Positions 21,501 to 24,565 are shown, numbered from the stretch's first letter. The stretch: 24,565 bases of DNA from Mnemiopsis leidyi (GCA_000226015.1 JH152675.1:29465-54029); one strand, 5' to 3'. Program-made: numbers and translations. Notes: generated from the letters alone by a model not told the origin.

Positions 21501-23011
21501 CTAGTTATTAAGTTTTACCTAGTTATTTAGTTTTACCCTACATATAGTTATTAAGTTTTACCCTAGTTATTTAGTTTTACCTATTTATTTAGTTTTACCC
21601 TACATCTATCACAGGAAGAGTTGAGAGCTGGTGCTTGCTCCCTGGCTCGAACCAAGGACGATCTGGCAATGTCGTGCGACAAGGTAGCCGTCCTTGAAAG
21701 TGATATCAAGAATCAGAAGGGCAACATTGAGGATCTCAAGATTCAAATAGATCAGCTTATCGAGGAGCGGAACAGGTTTGGAATGATACGTTTTGCACAC
21801 AAAGACAATCTTAGTTGATGTTTCCATTCGATTTCCATCTTCCAATATTAGTTATCATGGCACACAGAAGGTTATTCTATAAGTAAATATGGTACATAAC
21901 AGTTTATTCTATAAGTAAATATGGTACATAACAGTTGAAGCATTACAAAAATCAGACCTCGTCTTAATGTCTCCCTCCATTACATACCCACCTCGCAGGC
22001 TGCAAGGAGAAAGAGACAGTTTGGAGAACCAATGTAACGTCGTGTCAGAAGATCTGCGAGGGCTGGACGAGGACTACCAGGAGAAGTGTACGGAGATACA
22101 GAAACTCAGGGAGGACGTGGTGAGGTTACAGACCATGCACCAGGACCAGAGGGACCGACTCCAGGAGAAGCACACAGAGGTAGGAGTTGTGGGGTACTGT
22201 CTGGTGGTTTTGAGGTTGGGATTTTCTTCCTGGTTGGAATGTGGTTTAGATGTAGGTGATTGGAAGGAAATAGTTTGATAGAATTCATAAAATTGTTCTT
22301 TCAGATATCTAGACTTGAAGGAGAAGTTATCAAGAACGAAGAGGAGATACTTTCCCTTAAACAGACTTTAGTTGAGAAGAAGAATACTATTTCTTCCAAG
22401 GATGCTGAGATTATTCAGATAAAGACAGACATGAATCATCAGGCCGAACAGCACAAAGCCTTTGTTCAGGTAACTTTTTCGGCTTTTTTGACATCATATT
22501 TACATTTTTGTATGTTGTGAGCACATTTAAATTACACGTTAAGTCATGAGTCATTACTAGTTTTTTCATTGACTCAACTGGTATGTTCTGTAATTAGATT
22601 ATTTTATCGGGAAGAAACCAGACTTTATAGGGTTGAAACCATATTTAATAAAACGTGCGGGACATATGATTATGGTGAATATGGTTGTACATTGTACAAG
22701 ATAGCTATACTGCCTAGTTTCTTCTGATGCGATGGAGGTCTTTTTGGATGATGAATTCACTGATAATTACGGTCAATGATCTCGACTATTGTACATTGTA
22801 TACATATTGTTGCATATATTATACATTGAATTTATATATTGTACATTATACATTTCAGGACTCGTTCAAGCACATGGAGGACGAGTTACACTCGTCCCAG
22901 CAGCAGTACCGTCAGTGTCTTGACGAGCTGGAGCAGTTCGAGAGGAAGATACACGATCTCGAGAGGGAGATCGCTCAGGGCAAGGAGTTAAACGTCAAGT
23001 ACTGTCGAGAT
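429..23011 (+). CDS. Long coiled-coil protein gene, 33 internal exons, both ends outside window
   Basis: Thirty-three exons bounded by GT and AG join without any frame conflict: 4323 nt, 1441 residues. The protein is rich in Glu, Lys, Leu, Gln and Ser, with leucine or another hydrophobic residue recurring about every three and four residues, as in parallel coiled coils (for example DLLEEYKELESDYDELDKV in exon 2 and EQFERKIHDLEREIAQGKEL in exon 33). Proline is nearly absent, apart from exon 18. No signal peptide, membrane segment, motor, FYVE, GRIP or other folded domain is visible. This fits a rod-like scaffold or tether in the cytoplasm (centrosome, ciliary rootlet, Golgi, endosome or cytoskeleton), but the family cannot be decided from this part. 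X-box-like sites in intron 22 weakly favour a ciliary role. Most introns are phase 0. The joins are derived by hand from splice signals and phase. Confidence 0.9.
555..948 (+). other. Intron 1 (394 nt)
   Basis: AT-rich intron with no supported feature. Short ORFs overlapping its end are other-frame readings of exon 2. Confidence 0.8.
949..1091 (+). CDS. Coiled-coil gene exon 2
   Basis: Acceptor ttgacag, donor gtaagt, starts phase 0 and ends with two bases of a split Arg codon. It encodes MEHIVSKCEREK followed by a strongly acidic heptad stretch. The first codon is ATG, but it is in phase with exon 1 and reads as an internal methionine; an alternative start here cannot be excluded. Confidence 0.92.
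1092..1971 (+). other. Intron 2 (880 nt)
   Basis: I see no gene, clear repeat or RNA in this stretch. It is ordinary AT-rich intron ending in a pyrimidine tract. Confidence 0.8.
1972..2078 (+). CDS. Coiled-coil gene exon 3
   Basis: Acceptor cgactag, donor gtacct. It completes the split Arg codon and ends with one base of a Gly codon. It encodes TLDDTANRTSLDLKRSQEDL, then a helix ending in LEALLSG. Confidence 0.9.
2079..2383 (+). other. Intron 3 (305 nt)
   Basis: Ordinary AT-rich intron; nothing else seen. Confidence 0.8.
2384..2502 (+). CDS. Coiled-coil gene exon 4
   Basis: Acceptor cttcccag, donor gtatga, starts inside the split Gly codon and ends in phase 0. It encodes IKETYNTLNSRACEQDKTLK and ends CTLLNNQ. 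Confidence 0.9.
2741..2819 (+). CDS. Coiled-coil gene exon 5
   Basis: Acceptor ccttctag, donor gtaaat. A short exon encoding VLELTSTNEELRGLLKSKDS and ending with one base of a Gly codon. Confidence 0.88.
2820..3217 (+). other. Intron 5 (398 nt) with perfect CCCACGAA hairpin
   Basis: Plain intron except for CCCACGAA-C-TTCGTGGG at 3140-3156, a perfect 8-bp inverted repeat around one base. The motif ttcgtggga recurs in intron 17, suggesting pieces of one dispersed repeat family. Confidence 0.65.
3218..3300 (+). CDS. Coiled-coil gene exon 6
   Basis: Acceptor gttttcag, donor gtatgt. It completes the Gly codon and ends in phase 0. It encodes ELSITEVKLKQVSETLSATE and ends LAESR. Confidence 0.9.
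3480..3599 (+). CDS. Coiled-coil gene exon 7
   Basis: Acceptor ttaattcag after a long T-rich tract, donor gtatga, phase 0 at both ends, 40 residues. It encodes GTCKGLESQVESLSVKLKNT and ends RNLERKHVE. Confidence 0.92.
3730..3774. repeat. 9-bp tandem array, unit aaccttagc, 5 copies
   Basis: Five consecutive units, differing only in the first base (aaccttagc or gaccttagc). Confidence 0.9.
3881..3990. repeat. 12-bp tandem array, unit caacaatacttt, about 9 copies
   Basis: Consecutive units such as caacaatacttt and cgacaatacttt with a few substitutions. Intronic minisatellite. Confidence 0.9.
4113..4224 (+). CDS. Coiled-coil gene exon 8
   Basis: Acceptor aacctcag, donor gtaaat. Starts phase 0, ends with one base of a Gly codon. 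It encodes DTYTIESLSDKVSEFERKNA and ends EFSKAQ. Confidence 0.9.
4225..4541 (+). other. Intron 8 (317 nt)
   Basis: No feature seen. The antisense ORF across 4286-4576 overlaps exon 9 and has no domain or composition signal, so I treat it as chance. Confidence 0.75.
4542..4630 (+). CDS. Coiled-coil gene exon 9
   Basis: Acceptor aacgccag, donor gtatgt. It completes the Gly codon and ends phase 0. It encodes SVHAKSEQIQHLELEVQTGK and ends NEMVER. Confidence 0.9.
4631..5035 (+). other. Intron 9 (405 nt) with 21-bp duplication
   Basis: Holds a 21-bp tandem repeat near its start (4662-4712); otherwise plain. Confidence 0.8.
4662..4712. repeat. 21-bp tandem repeat, about 2.4 copies
   Basis: The unit begins ttctgtatttgattgataa and is repeated at a 21-base spacing, with a third partial copy. 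Confidence 0.85.
5036..5146 (+). CDS. Coiled-coil gene exon 10
   Basis: Acceptor cccctctag, donor gtgagt, phase 0 at both ends, 37 residues. It encodes NLDLDSTLKTAQEDLDTLQS and ends LKELHE. Confidence 0.92.
5147..5611 (+). other. Intron 10 (465 nt)
   Basis: AT-rich intron with only a small direct repeat (aatcactataa twice near 5400-5424). Nothing else seen. Confidence 0.75.
5612..5752 (+). CDS. Coiled-coil gene exon 11
   Basis: Acceptor aattgcag, phase 0, 47 residues from DLNERLSKSHRTCEDLAAST to EDLSVS. The donor chosen is gttagt at 5753. A competing in-frame donor, gtatca, lies six bases earlier and would remove two residues, so the 3' border is slightly uncertain. Confidence 0.87.
6001..6147 (+). 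CDS. Coiled-coil gene exon 12
   Basis: Acceptor attgcctag, donor gtgagt, phase 0, 49 residues from VTHCRKLYEALQTEKCSIEE to LVVAKKD. Another AG 14 bases inside would not keep the frame. Confidence 0.9.
6412..6579 (+). CDS. Coiled-coil gene exon 13
   Basis: Acceptor gctctccag, donor gtaggg, phase 0, 56 residues from IDRLKEQRMAAEAEVDELRQ to IKFKEQE. It is GC-richer than most other exons of the gene. Confidence 0.94.
6732..6830 (+). CDS. Coiled-coil gene exon 14
   Basis: Acceptor gcatttcag, donor gtaact, phase 0, 33 residues from LSSVQQKLSNALCGADDLKQ to ADLSSTK. Confidence 0.92.
6831..7377 (+). other. Intron 14 (547 nt)
   Basis: No gene or clear repeat. Around 7000-7095 there are several partly matching ttgac/gtcaa words that could pair weakly. 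Confidence 0.7.
7378..7509 (+). CDS. Coiled-coil gene exon 15
   Basis: Acceptor ctgcctcag, donor gtgaat, phase 0, 44 residues from FALETALTKVKEGEDLIGRQ to YNECQEQ. Confidence 0.92.
7510..8384 (+). other. Intron 15 (875 nt)
   Basis: Ordinary intron. The only structure noticed is a short tandem duplication, taaagtacctt, near 7607-7631. Confidence 0.75.
8385..8565 (+). CDS. Coiled-coil gene exon 16
   Basis: Acceptor cctcaccag, 60 residues plus one base, from IHKLDDTIEELKRLNACLNE to RAHLATT. The donor gttggt is non-optimal and lies in the first unit of a 40-bp tandem repeat that fills the start of the intron. It is the only nearby donor giving the one-base overhang that exon 17 needs. Confidence 0.88.
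8556..8716. repeat. 40-bp tandem repeat covering the exon 16 donor, 4 copies
   Basis: Units start at 8556, 8597, 8637 and 8677 with the pattern gccaccac-agttggttct-ttagctt. The first ten bases of unit 1 are the last coding bases of exon 16, and the exon's donor lies inside the unit. Unit 3 keeps a nearly identical donor context (ctagttggt versus caagttggt). Confidence 0.85.
8825..8971 (+). CDS. Coiled-coil gene exon 17
   Basis: Acceptor attcttcag, donor gttcgt. It completes a Thr codon and ends with one base of a Gly codon. It encodes AQLESSEELIERYESEIVSF and ends QCALEEL. Confidence 0.9.
8972..9990 (+). other. Intron 17 (1019 nt) with ttcgtggga repeats and an AT minisatellite
   Basis: Scattered copies of ttcgtggga-like words near AT runs occur at about 8975, 9254, 9279, 9331 and 9353, which looks like an old degenerate repeat. 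A 12-bp AT array follows at 9640-9712. No gene seen. Confidence 0.65.
9640..9712. repeat. 12-bp tandem array, unit aatatttaatga, about 6 copies
   Basis: Nearly perfect consecutive units. AT-only minisatellite apart from one G per unit. Confidence 0.9.
9991..10169 (+). CDS. Coiled-coil gene exon 18, break in the coiled coil
   Basis: Acceptor ctattttag, donor gtgtgt. It completes the Gly codon and ends phase 0. The first part, TDLLSCTEFLLHADKRTRTL followed by LQDPKVSLKAKCEI, contains a proline, two cysteines and hydrophobic patches that do not keep a simple heptad. The second part returns to a Lys/Glu-rich helix ending EKNEAKKQ. It is the best candidate in the window for a hinge or binding segment. 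Confidence 0.9.
10354..10479 (+). CDS. Coiled-coil gene exon 19
   Basis: Acceptor cctgcaccag, donor gtcagt, phase 0, 42 residues from MEDQNVMLNQQSEQLRHLHE to MAELENT. The leading Met is internal. Confidence 0.92.
10591..10621. repeat. Short inverted repeat in intron 19
   Basis: aagacatctt and aagatgtctt are perfect reverse complements separated by a short T-rich loop. Just upstream, ttttagtgaaataa is duplicated in tandem near 10522-10550. Function unknown. Confidence 0.6.
10707..10841 (+). CDS. Coiled-coil gene exon 20
   Basis: Acceptor atgcttgcag, donor gtaagg, phase 0, 45 residues from VGTLKESLAVKSATLANAEQ to LAAQNGK. Confidence 0.92.
11041..11157 (+). CDS. Coiled-coil gene exon 21
   Basis: Acceptor gctgttacag, donor gtaaca, phase 0, 39 residues from LTVTLEKCTKELEEAQKELE to RKLLENK. 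Confidence 0.92.
11344..11427 (+). CDS. Coiled-coil gene exon 22
   Basis: Acceptor tttctcctag, donor gttaga, phase 0, 28 residues from GESLKGEVEQLSMELDELTE to RFKETQFQ. Confidence 0.9.
11930..11943. promoter_or_regulatory. RFX X-box-like palindrome (13 of 14)
   Basis: GTCTCCATGGTAAC against the RFX consensus GTNRCCNNRGYAAC, with one mismatch. RFX factors bind such sites in genes for cilia in animals (known for the family). Occupancy here is inference. Confidence 0.4.
12549..12562. promoter_or_regulatory. RFX X-box, full consensus match
   Basis: GTTGCCATGGTAAC fits GTNRCCNNRGYAAC at every position and is close to the textbook RFX palindrome. A second near-match follows after two bases. Confidence 0.5.
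12565..12578. promoter_or_regulatory. Second adjacent RFX X-box-like site (13 of 14)
   Basis: ATTACCCTAGCAAC differs from the X-box consensus only in its first base and lies two bases after the full site, making a tandem pair. Confidence 0.4.
12870..13054. mobile_element. Foldback MITE with 8-bp target site duplication
   Basis: The element 12878-13046 (169 bp) is flanked on both sides by gttctgaa (12870-12877 and 13047-13054), a perfect 8-bp direct repeat. Its ends form inverted repeats: ggcaattttgtcc at the left, and the reverse complement of the right end reads ggcaactttgtcc. About 29 of the first 33 bases match, and pairing continues loosely into the interior, which is made of cattatgacaa words. 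It has no coding capacity. An 8-bp duplication is known for hAT, P and Merlin transposons; the ends do not decide which. It is probably young, given the intact duplication. Confidence 0.85.
13677..13826 (+). CDS. Coiled-coil gene exon 23
   Basis: Acceptor ctcccgttag, donor gtggga, phase 0, 50 residues from LDSRTDTLQDTLDKLEATTE to LERLLNDQ. It is the last exon before the 5-kb intron that holds the antisense gene. Confidence 0.92.
13840..14106. repeat. TTTG microsatellite with an 11-N assembly gap
   Basis: Long pure (TTTG)n in two blocks, 13840-13916 and 13955-14106. Between them lie 11 N at 13917-13927 and a non-repeat insert, ggttcactaaaggtaaagg. It starts within 15 bases of the exon 23 donor. 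True length and content are uncertain because of the gap. Confidence 0.95.
14246..14719 (-). CDS. Nested gene last exon, acidic repeat stalk and GPI-like tail
   Basis: Acceptor atcttttcag. It opens DPPEGDSEKSDAESNEEENE and enters a seven-residue repeat ENSAEET, later ENSGEEK and NSTEEM. The repeat runs through all three frames in turn because of two apparent 2-nt insertions (about 14581-14584 and 14507-14512). The frame that reaches 14246 ends NSTGFLHTKA followed by SYLILVSTGIIAFVV and a stop: small residues, spacer, then a hydrophobic C-terminus, as in GPI-anchor signals. The frame coming from the domains stops at 14355 after a Lys/Arg-rich tail. Assembly error or a real truncating allele are both possible. 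Confidence 0.75.
14246..17181 (-). CDS. Nested sushi/EGF-like surface protein gene, likely GPI-anchored
   Basis: Eight exons (one a 9-nt candidate) read on the minus strand. Order in the protein: signal peptide MKFLLFISTVLLIRP; sushi-like domain; short EGF-like segment joined to a second sushi-like domain; EGF-like segment; two classical EGF-like domains; acidic repeat stalk; hydrophobic tail. Sushi and EGF domains are extracellular binding modules stabilised by disulfides, so this should be a secreted or cell-surface protein. It lies entirely inside an intron of the coiled-coil gene and is transcribed against it. As assembled, the first frame of the last exon stops at 14355, giving 429 residues. 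Two 2-nt shifts in the 21-bp repeat separate it from the GPI-like tail, so the C-terminus is uncertain. No known gene name is recognised. Confidence 0.82.
14355..14719 (-). repeat. 21-bp coding repeat (ENSAEET) in nested gene
   Basis: Unit of 21 bases such as gaaaacagcgcggaagaaacg on the minus strand, with about a dozen diverging units. The unit length is a multiple of three, as expected for selection to keep a frame. Confidence 0.8.
14961..15076 (-). CDS. Nested gene exon 6, EGF-like domain
   Basis: Acceptor cttaacacag, donor gtttgg. It encodes DPCGDDPCKNNGTCNRNTT, then THTCTCIEGYTGQNCE, a classic EGF domain with the NNGTC and GYTGxxC signatures. Confidence 0.92.
15371..15519 (-). CDS. Nested gene exon 5, EGF-like domain
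   Basis: Acceptor acctttcag, donor gtaaga. It encodes SNDDPRLCEKVQCPEDHC, then NNGVC and LQCTCQPGTTGETC, a good EGF-like pattern. Its start (DPRLCEKVQCP) parallels NPRLCQQVQCP in exon 3. Confidence 0.88.
15675..15760 (-). CDS. Nested gene exon 4, cysteine-rich EGF-like segment
   Basis: Acceptor tatttctag, donor gtaaat. It encodes VCSDSTDCTDGDCNANNVCE, then CDKARSYRL. The pattern matches the first part of exon 3 (C-x5-C-x4-C), so it is another copy of the compact module. Confidence 0.8.
15900..16025. repeat. Palindrome-rich intron stretch (tcatgatc, ccatgg)
   Basis: Within the nested gene intron 15761-16162, words such as tcatgatcatga, gaccatggtc and ggtcatgatca repeat and pair with each other. 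No coding signal. Confidence 0.5.
16163..16459 (-). CDS. Nested gene exon 3, EGF-like plus sushi domain
   Basis: Acceptor taacttcag, donor gtaagt, 99 residues. It starts ECIQGSVDCQGGVCIDGECV, a compact cysteine-rich EGF-like segment, then ENPRLCQQVQCPSL leads into a sushi-like domain with NTEVTVTCSTGYHVQGD and ends LEGCV. It appears to be a diverged duplicate of the exon 2 domain. Confidence 0.87.
16636..16692. repeat. Tandem duplication beside the GC donor
   Basis: gatagaaact-aggttaaacttg occurs twice, about 32 bases apart, in the intron just after the GC donor of nested exon 2. The outer copy abuts the donor. Confidence 0.8.
16693..16914 (-). CDS. Nested gene exon 2, sushi-like domain, GC donor
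   Basis: Acceptor tccgcttcag. It encodes AKCCEVLQDN, then YDEGVQVTMTC, then a segment ending DREVGCV. Cys spacing and the middle motif (EGVQVTMTC) resemble a sushi/CCP domain. The donor is gcaagt instead of gtaagt; the next sushi exon ends at the same place (GCV) with a regular gtaagt, so the GC donor looks real. Confidence 0.82.
17047..17055 (-). CDS. Possible 9-nt microexon of nested gene
   Basis: gaggagcag lies between a good acceptor (ttacctcccag) and a donor (gtaaag). It keeps the one-base phase on both sides, so inclusion adds three residues (GGA) and skipping leaves the frame intact. Found by splice signals only; could be chance. Confidence 0.4.
17136..17181 (-). CDS. Nested gene exon 1, signal peptide
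   Basis: ATG at 17181 in context agagacatga opens MKFLLFISTVLLIRP, a short basic start followed by a hydrophobic core, typical of a cleaved signal peptide. Donor gtatgt; ends with one base of the next codon. Confidence 0.8.
17361..17368 (-). promoter_or_regulatory. Possible TATA box of nested gene
   Basis: TATAAAAT on the minus strand lies about 180 bases upstream of the nested ATG, which would leave a 5' UTR of about 150 bases. Sequence match only. Confidence 0.3.
17733..17833. repeat. G-rich 11-12 bp tandem array, unit gagtctggggag, about 9 copies
   Basis: Consecutive gagt(c/t)tggg-ag units on the + strand. G runs of three to four are frequent, so the + strand could form a G-quadruplex. 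Confidence 0.85.
18085..18098. promoter_or_regulatory. RFX X-box-like site upstream of nested gene
   Basis: GTAACCGTGGTAAC matches GTNRCCNNRGYAAC at all positions. A partial one, TGCGCCATGGCAAC (12 of 14), follows at 18100-18113. It lies about 0.9 kb upstream of the nested ATG. Confidence 0.4.
18885..18997 (+). CDS. Coiled-coil gene exon 24
   Basis: Acceptor actgttttcag, starts phase 0, so it joins exon 23 in frame across the 5058-nt intron. It encodes AELKAEYSSTTKTLKSTEEK and ends VEGELKD plus two bases of an Arg codon. The donor gttttt is weak but is the one that gives the phase exon 25 needs. Confidence 0.9.
19283..19355 (+). CDS. Coiled-coil gene exon 25
   Basis: Acceptor gtttcctcag, completes the Arg codon, ends phase 0. 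A short exon encoding LEEMAKLQADYAALQNDFKK and ending RCEE. The donor gttttg is weak, but no better one fits the frame. Confidence 0.87.
19356..19697 (+). other. Intron 25 (342 nt)
   Basis: Plain intron, pyrimidine-rich in part with several aacc(a/c)gc-like words. Nothing callable. Confidence 0.75.
19698..19781 (+). CDS. Coiled-coil gene exon 26
   Basis: Acceptor aatctgtcag, donor gtgagg, phase 0, 28 residues from ILNKERKVLQLDTELANVTQ to LAHKTKE. Confidence 0.9.
19782..20224 (+). other. Intron 26 (443 nt)
   Basis: Plain AT-rich intron; no feature seen. Confidence 0.78.
20225..20358 (+). CDS. Coiled-coil gene exon 27
   Basis: Acceptor ctctgttcag, donor gtaagt, starts phase 0 and ends with two bases of a Glu codon. 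It encodes VIGHEKEILHLSSDLSTTRD and ends EQQKRLLF. Confidence 0.92.
20623..20782 (+). CDS. Coiled-coil gene exon 28
   Basis: Acceptor ttgtctgcag, donor gtttgt. It completes the Glu codon and ends phase 0. It encodes AKEELSLQTRKIKRDSELLQ and ends IRGLEAQ. Confidence 0.92.
20981..21184 (+). CDS. Coiled-coil gene exon 29
   Basis: Acceptor cccctctccag, donor gttggg, phase 0, 68 residues, the longest exon of this gene in the window. It runs from VRELTRQLATKTEEGDLQKD to QTETVENLK. Confidence 0.92.
21185..21614 (+). other. Intron 29 (430 nt), mostly minisatellite
   Basis: About 280 of 430 bases are the tandem array described at 21324-21604. The remainder is plain. Confidence 0.8.
21324..21604. repeat. 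Minisatellite, unit agttttacctagttatt, about 15 units
   Basis: Units of about 17 bases with variants (ccctacatctagttatt). The array runs to within about 10 bases of the exon 30 acceptor, so it supplies the branch-point and pyrimidine region. Confidence 0.85.
21615..21775 (+). CDS. Coiled-coil gene exon 30
   Basis: Acceptor tctatcacag directly after a minisatellite, donor gtttgg. Starts phase 0 and ends with two bases of an Arg codon. It encodes EELRAGACSLARTKDDLAMS and ends LIEERN. Confidence 0.92.
21872..21935. repeat. 32-bp perfect tandem duplication in intron 30
   Basis: Two copies starting ttattctataagtaaatat, 32 bases apart and identical across the unit, so the duplication is recent. 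Confidence 0.88.
21999..22179 (+). CDS. Coiled-coil gene exon 31
   Basis: Acceptor acctcgcag, donor gtagga. It completes the Arg codon and ends phase 0. It encodes LQGERDSLENQCNVVSEDLR and ends LQEKHTE. Confidence 0.93.
22305..22469 (+). CDS. Coiled-coil gene exon 32
   Basis: Acceptor gttctttcag, donor gtaact, phase 0, 55 residues from ISRLEGEVIKNEEEILSLKQ to HKAFVQ. Confidence 0.93.
22470..22858 (+). other. Intron 32 (389 nt)
   Basis: AT-rich. The last 80 bases before the acceptor are made of tacatt/attgtaca words that pair weakly with one another. No gene. Confidence 0.7.
22859..23011 (+). CDS. Coiled-coil gene exon 33, last in window
   Basis: Acceptor tacatttcag, donor gtaagt, phase 0, 51 residues from DSFKHMEDELHSSQQQYRQC to VKYCRD. 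A strong donor with no stop shows that the gene continues beyond the window. No following exon is convincing up to 24565. Confidence 0.92.
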
Positions 23012-23379
23012 GTAAGTAGCAGATTGTTAATCATTTGGCTGTCATTTTATAATCACTTTTGTCCCTTTTTTATGAGTCTTCAGGTGTTAGATCTACACTA
23101 AAATTTATTATTTTTGAAAGGTTCAATTACTATAACAAATTATCGATATGTCCTCTATTGTGTGCACATTCTACTTGGTCAACTTTACTTCTCTGAAAGT
23201 CTGGATGGTGCAGCTGCTATAAGATAGTATATTATCATATCTGGAAAGCATAAAGGCGCCCAACTAAAATTTTTGCAAATTCAAAATTATGGGCTGTTTC
23301 AAAGAACCATGTCCCTCTTAAAGGTTCAATTACTTTAATTATAGTACTAAAGTACCGACATTCTTTACTCTTACATTCT

Positions 23380-23663
23380 CTACTCTCTTTTTCCACATTC
23401 TTTAACAAAAGAAACCATATCCTTCCCATCCTTGAGCTTCTTTTTGCTATTAAGTTCACACCTGCACCTGCAGCGACAGCCATTACAATTTTTACATGTA
23501 ATTCCGCTGCATTCTGGATCCTTCCTGCACATATCCATTGCTTTCACGATGTTGAATTCCATTTTTGTCATGCTTCCCTCCATTACCTTTCCTTTGACTT
23601 TAGAGAACTTGCATTTTTCGTGATCACCATCATCTTCGTCATCGTCCTCATCATCGCTTCCAT
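23380..23663 (-). CDS. Candidate last exon of an antisense cysteine-rich protein
   Basis: An open frame on the minus strand from a pyrimidine-preceded AG (tatcttctaaatgag) to a stop at 23380. It begins with an acidic run (GSDDEDDDEDDGDHEKC), then KCKFSKVKGKV, then MDMCRKDPECSGITC, a C-x-C run (CRCRCRC), and ends SFVKECGKRE. The spacing (DxCxxDPxCxGxT ... SFVKxC) resembles short PAN/apple-like or other extracellular cysteine modules, which is inference. An internal Met could start a 67-residue version. No upstream exon or poly(A) signal was found, so it may be a terminal exon of a gene beyond the window or a relic. Confidence 0.4.
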
Positions 23664-23842
23664 CTCATTTAGAAGATAAGACACACTATCTTTATCGTCT
23701 TTGTATTTTTCCTTCTTATTAACCCCTACACCCCCGAGAATGAATTTACAAATTTTCCCCCTAAATCAACTTGTATTGGTCCAAATAAGAAAAGTCTGAA
23801 AGGTTTTTGTCTCAATGCTTTTGGTTTTCGAAATATCGCCGG

Positions 23843-23856
23843 GTCGATATATCGAC
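23843..23856. repeat. Palindrome GTCGATATATCGAC, copy 1 of 3
   Basis: A perfect 14-bp palindrome followed by ctcggggattcaacagga. Related copies follow at 24028 and 24375. Confidence 0.7.
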
Positions 23857-24027
23857 CTCGGGGATTCAACAGGAAAATTTATACATCTTCAAAATTTGGA
23901 AAATTGCTTATTTATGAAAGTTTCTAAGCCCCATATGACATGGCCTTACATCTCAACACAATTGAGGAGAATGATTCTAATTTTTAGTGCCTCAGTTATA
24001 CAGAGGAGGTCAGTTATACTGAGGAGG

Positions 24028-24039
24028 TCGATATATCGA
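24028..24039. repeat. Palindrome TCGATATATCGA, copy 2 of 3
   Basis: The same core, followed by gcttgggagtttcactagg. It is preceded by a short tandem duplication (cagttatac-gaggaggt twice). Confidence 0.7.
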
Positions 24040-24229
24040 GCTTGGGAGTTTCACTAGGTGAGATAACAAAGTTGGTCATTTCAGCCAATTTGCCTGTGAA
24101 ATAAATAGAATTAACTTCTTATTAGACTAGGAAGTCAACGTAAAAGCTTTTTAACTTCTCCGTCTTGCTATTCTCACTTTCTTACAACTGTATCTTGATA
24201 TTTTTTATTATAATATGACAAACAGCGAT

Positions 24230-24565
24230 TGCTCTTGATGCGAGGCTTCCTTATGCTTCTCACATCCTCAGAAGACACTTGAAAAGGTTTAACATCGCAT
24301 AATTCAGCATTTGCCGTCACGGACGGGACGTTTTTGAGGACATGATACTAAAATACGGTTTTAATCACGTTCAGTTGATATATCAAACTCGCTTTGGGGA
24401 TTACCAGGAGACTAGAAGAAGGCTTGATTTGCCAAAAACTATTCAGGACTATTGATGCACATTATGCACAGTGTAAACTTGCTTTGCATCCACAGTATCC
24501 CAGTTCTGAAAGCTCGGTAGCTGGAATCTGTCATGTCAAGGAATTTCTGCAAGTTGGCAAAAGGG
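24230..24565 (+). pseudogene. Decayed coding-like stretch of unknown origin
   Basis: The + strand reads protein-like pieces such as RHGRDVFEDMILKYGFNHVQ, with about two interruptions, and appears to continue past the window edge. No family is recognised. It could be a relic of a mobile element or of a host gene, or a chance open stretch. It does not fit the phase of the coiled-coil gene. Confidence 0.3.
24375..24386. repeat. Palindrome TTGATATATCAA, copy 3 of 3
   Basis: Core with compensating changes that keep the palindrome, followed by actcgctttggggattaccagga, which parallels the tail of copy 1. Confidence 0.55.

Larger units (their letters stand above)
23012..24565 (+). other. Intron 33, open at right edge
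   Basis: No in-phase continuation of the coiled-coil gene is convincing. The stretch holds an antisense cysteine-rich ORF, three related palindromes and a decayed coding-like region at the end. Confidence 0.65.

Noticed and set aside
24272-24286. 15-nt possible exon (KTLEK) after tcctcag with donor gtttaa
   Set aside because: It would keep phase 0 with exon 33, but it is too short to support without transcripts and lies in the decayed coding-like stretch.
1-24565. tRNA, rRNA, CRISPR, LTR element or reverse transcriptase
   Set aside because: No cloverleaf, spaced repeats, long terminal repeats or RT motifs were seen on reading both strands; a covariance or profile search was not possible.

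Overview
The window looks like intron-rich animal (metazoan) nuclear DNA, probably from an invertebrate that I cannot place further. The evidence is AT-rich introns with GT-AG borders, many 70-200 nt exons, sushi and EGF-like extracellular domains, a GPI-type tail, a small non-autonomous DNA transposon and many short tandem arrays. There are no bacterial gene features. | Main gene: on the + strand, 33 consecutive internal exons between 429 and 23011 join in one frame (4323 nt, 1441 residues, every splice phase matches). They encode one very long, charged, almost uninterrupted coiled-coil protein. Neither the start codon nor the stop codon lies in the window. No globular domain is visible and I do not recognise the family; a centrosomal/ciliary, Golgi-tether or cytoskeletal coiled coil are all possible. 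Exon 18 holds the one clear break in the helix. | Nested gene: the 5058-nt intron 23 holds a complete gene on the opposite strand (17181 down to 14246). It encodes a signal peptide, a possible 9-nt microexon, a sushi-like exon, a combined EGF-like and sushi exon, three further EGF-like exons, and a last exon with an acidic seven-residue repeat and a hydrophobic C-terminus typical of GPI-anchored proteins. As assembled, the last exon changes frame twice inside its 21-bp repeats. One intron of this gene has a GC donor. | Introns: intron 22 holds a 169-bp foldback element with a perfect 8-bp target duplication, and about 300-900 bp before it a set of RFX X-box-like palindromes, two of them side by side. 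A further X-box-like site lies about 0.9 kb upstream of the nested gene. Several introns carry short tandem arrays: intron 7 (two arrays), 9, 16 (its first unit contains the splice donor), 17, 23 (TTTG with an 11-N assembly gap, and a G-rich 12-mer array), 29 and 30. Intron 33, which runs off the right end, has an antisense cysteine-rich exon-like ORF, three related palindromes and a decayed coding-like stretch at the window end.
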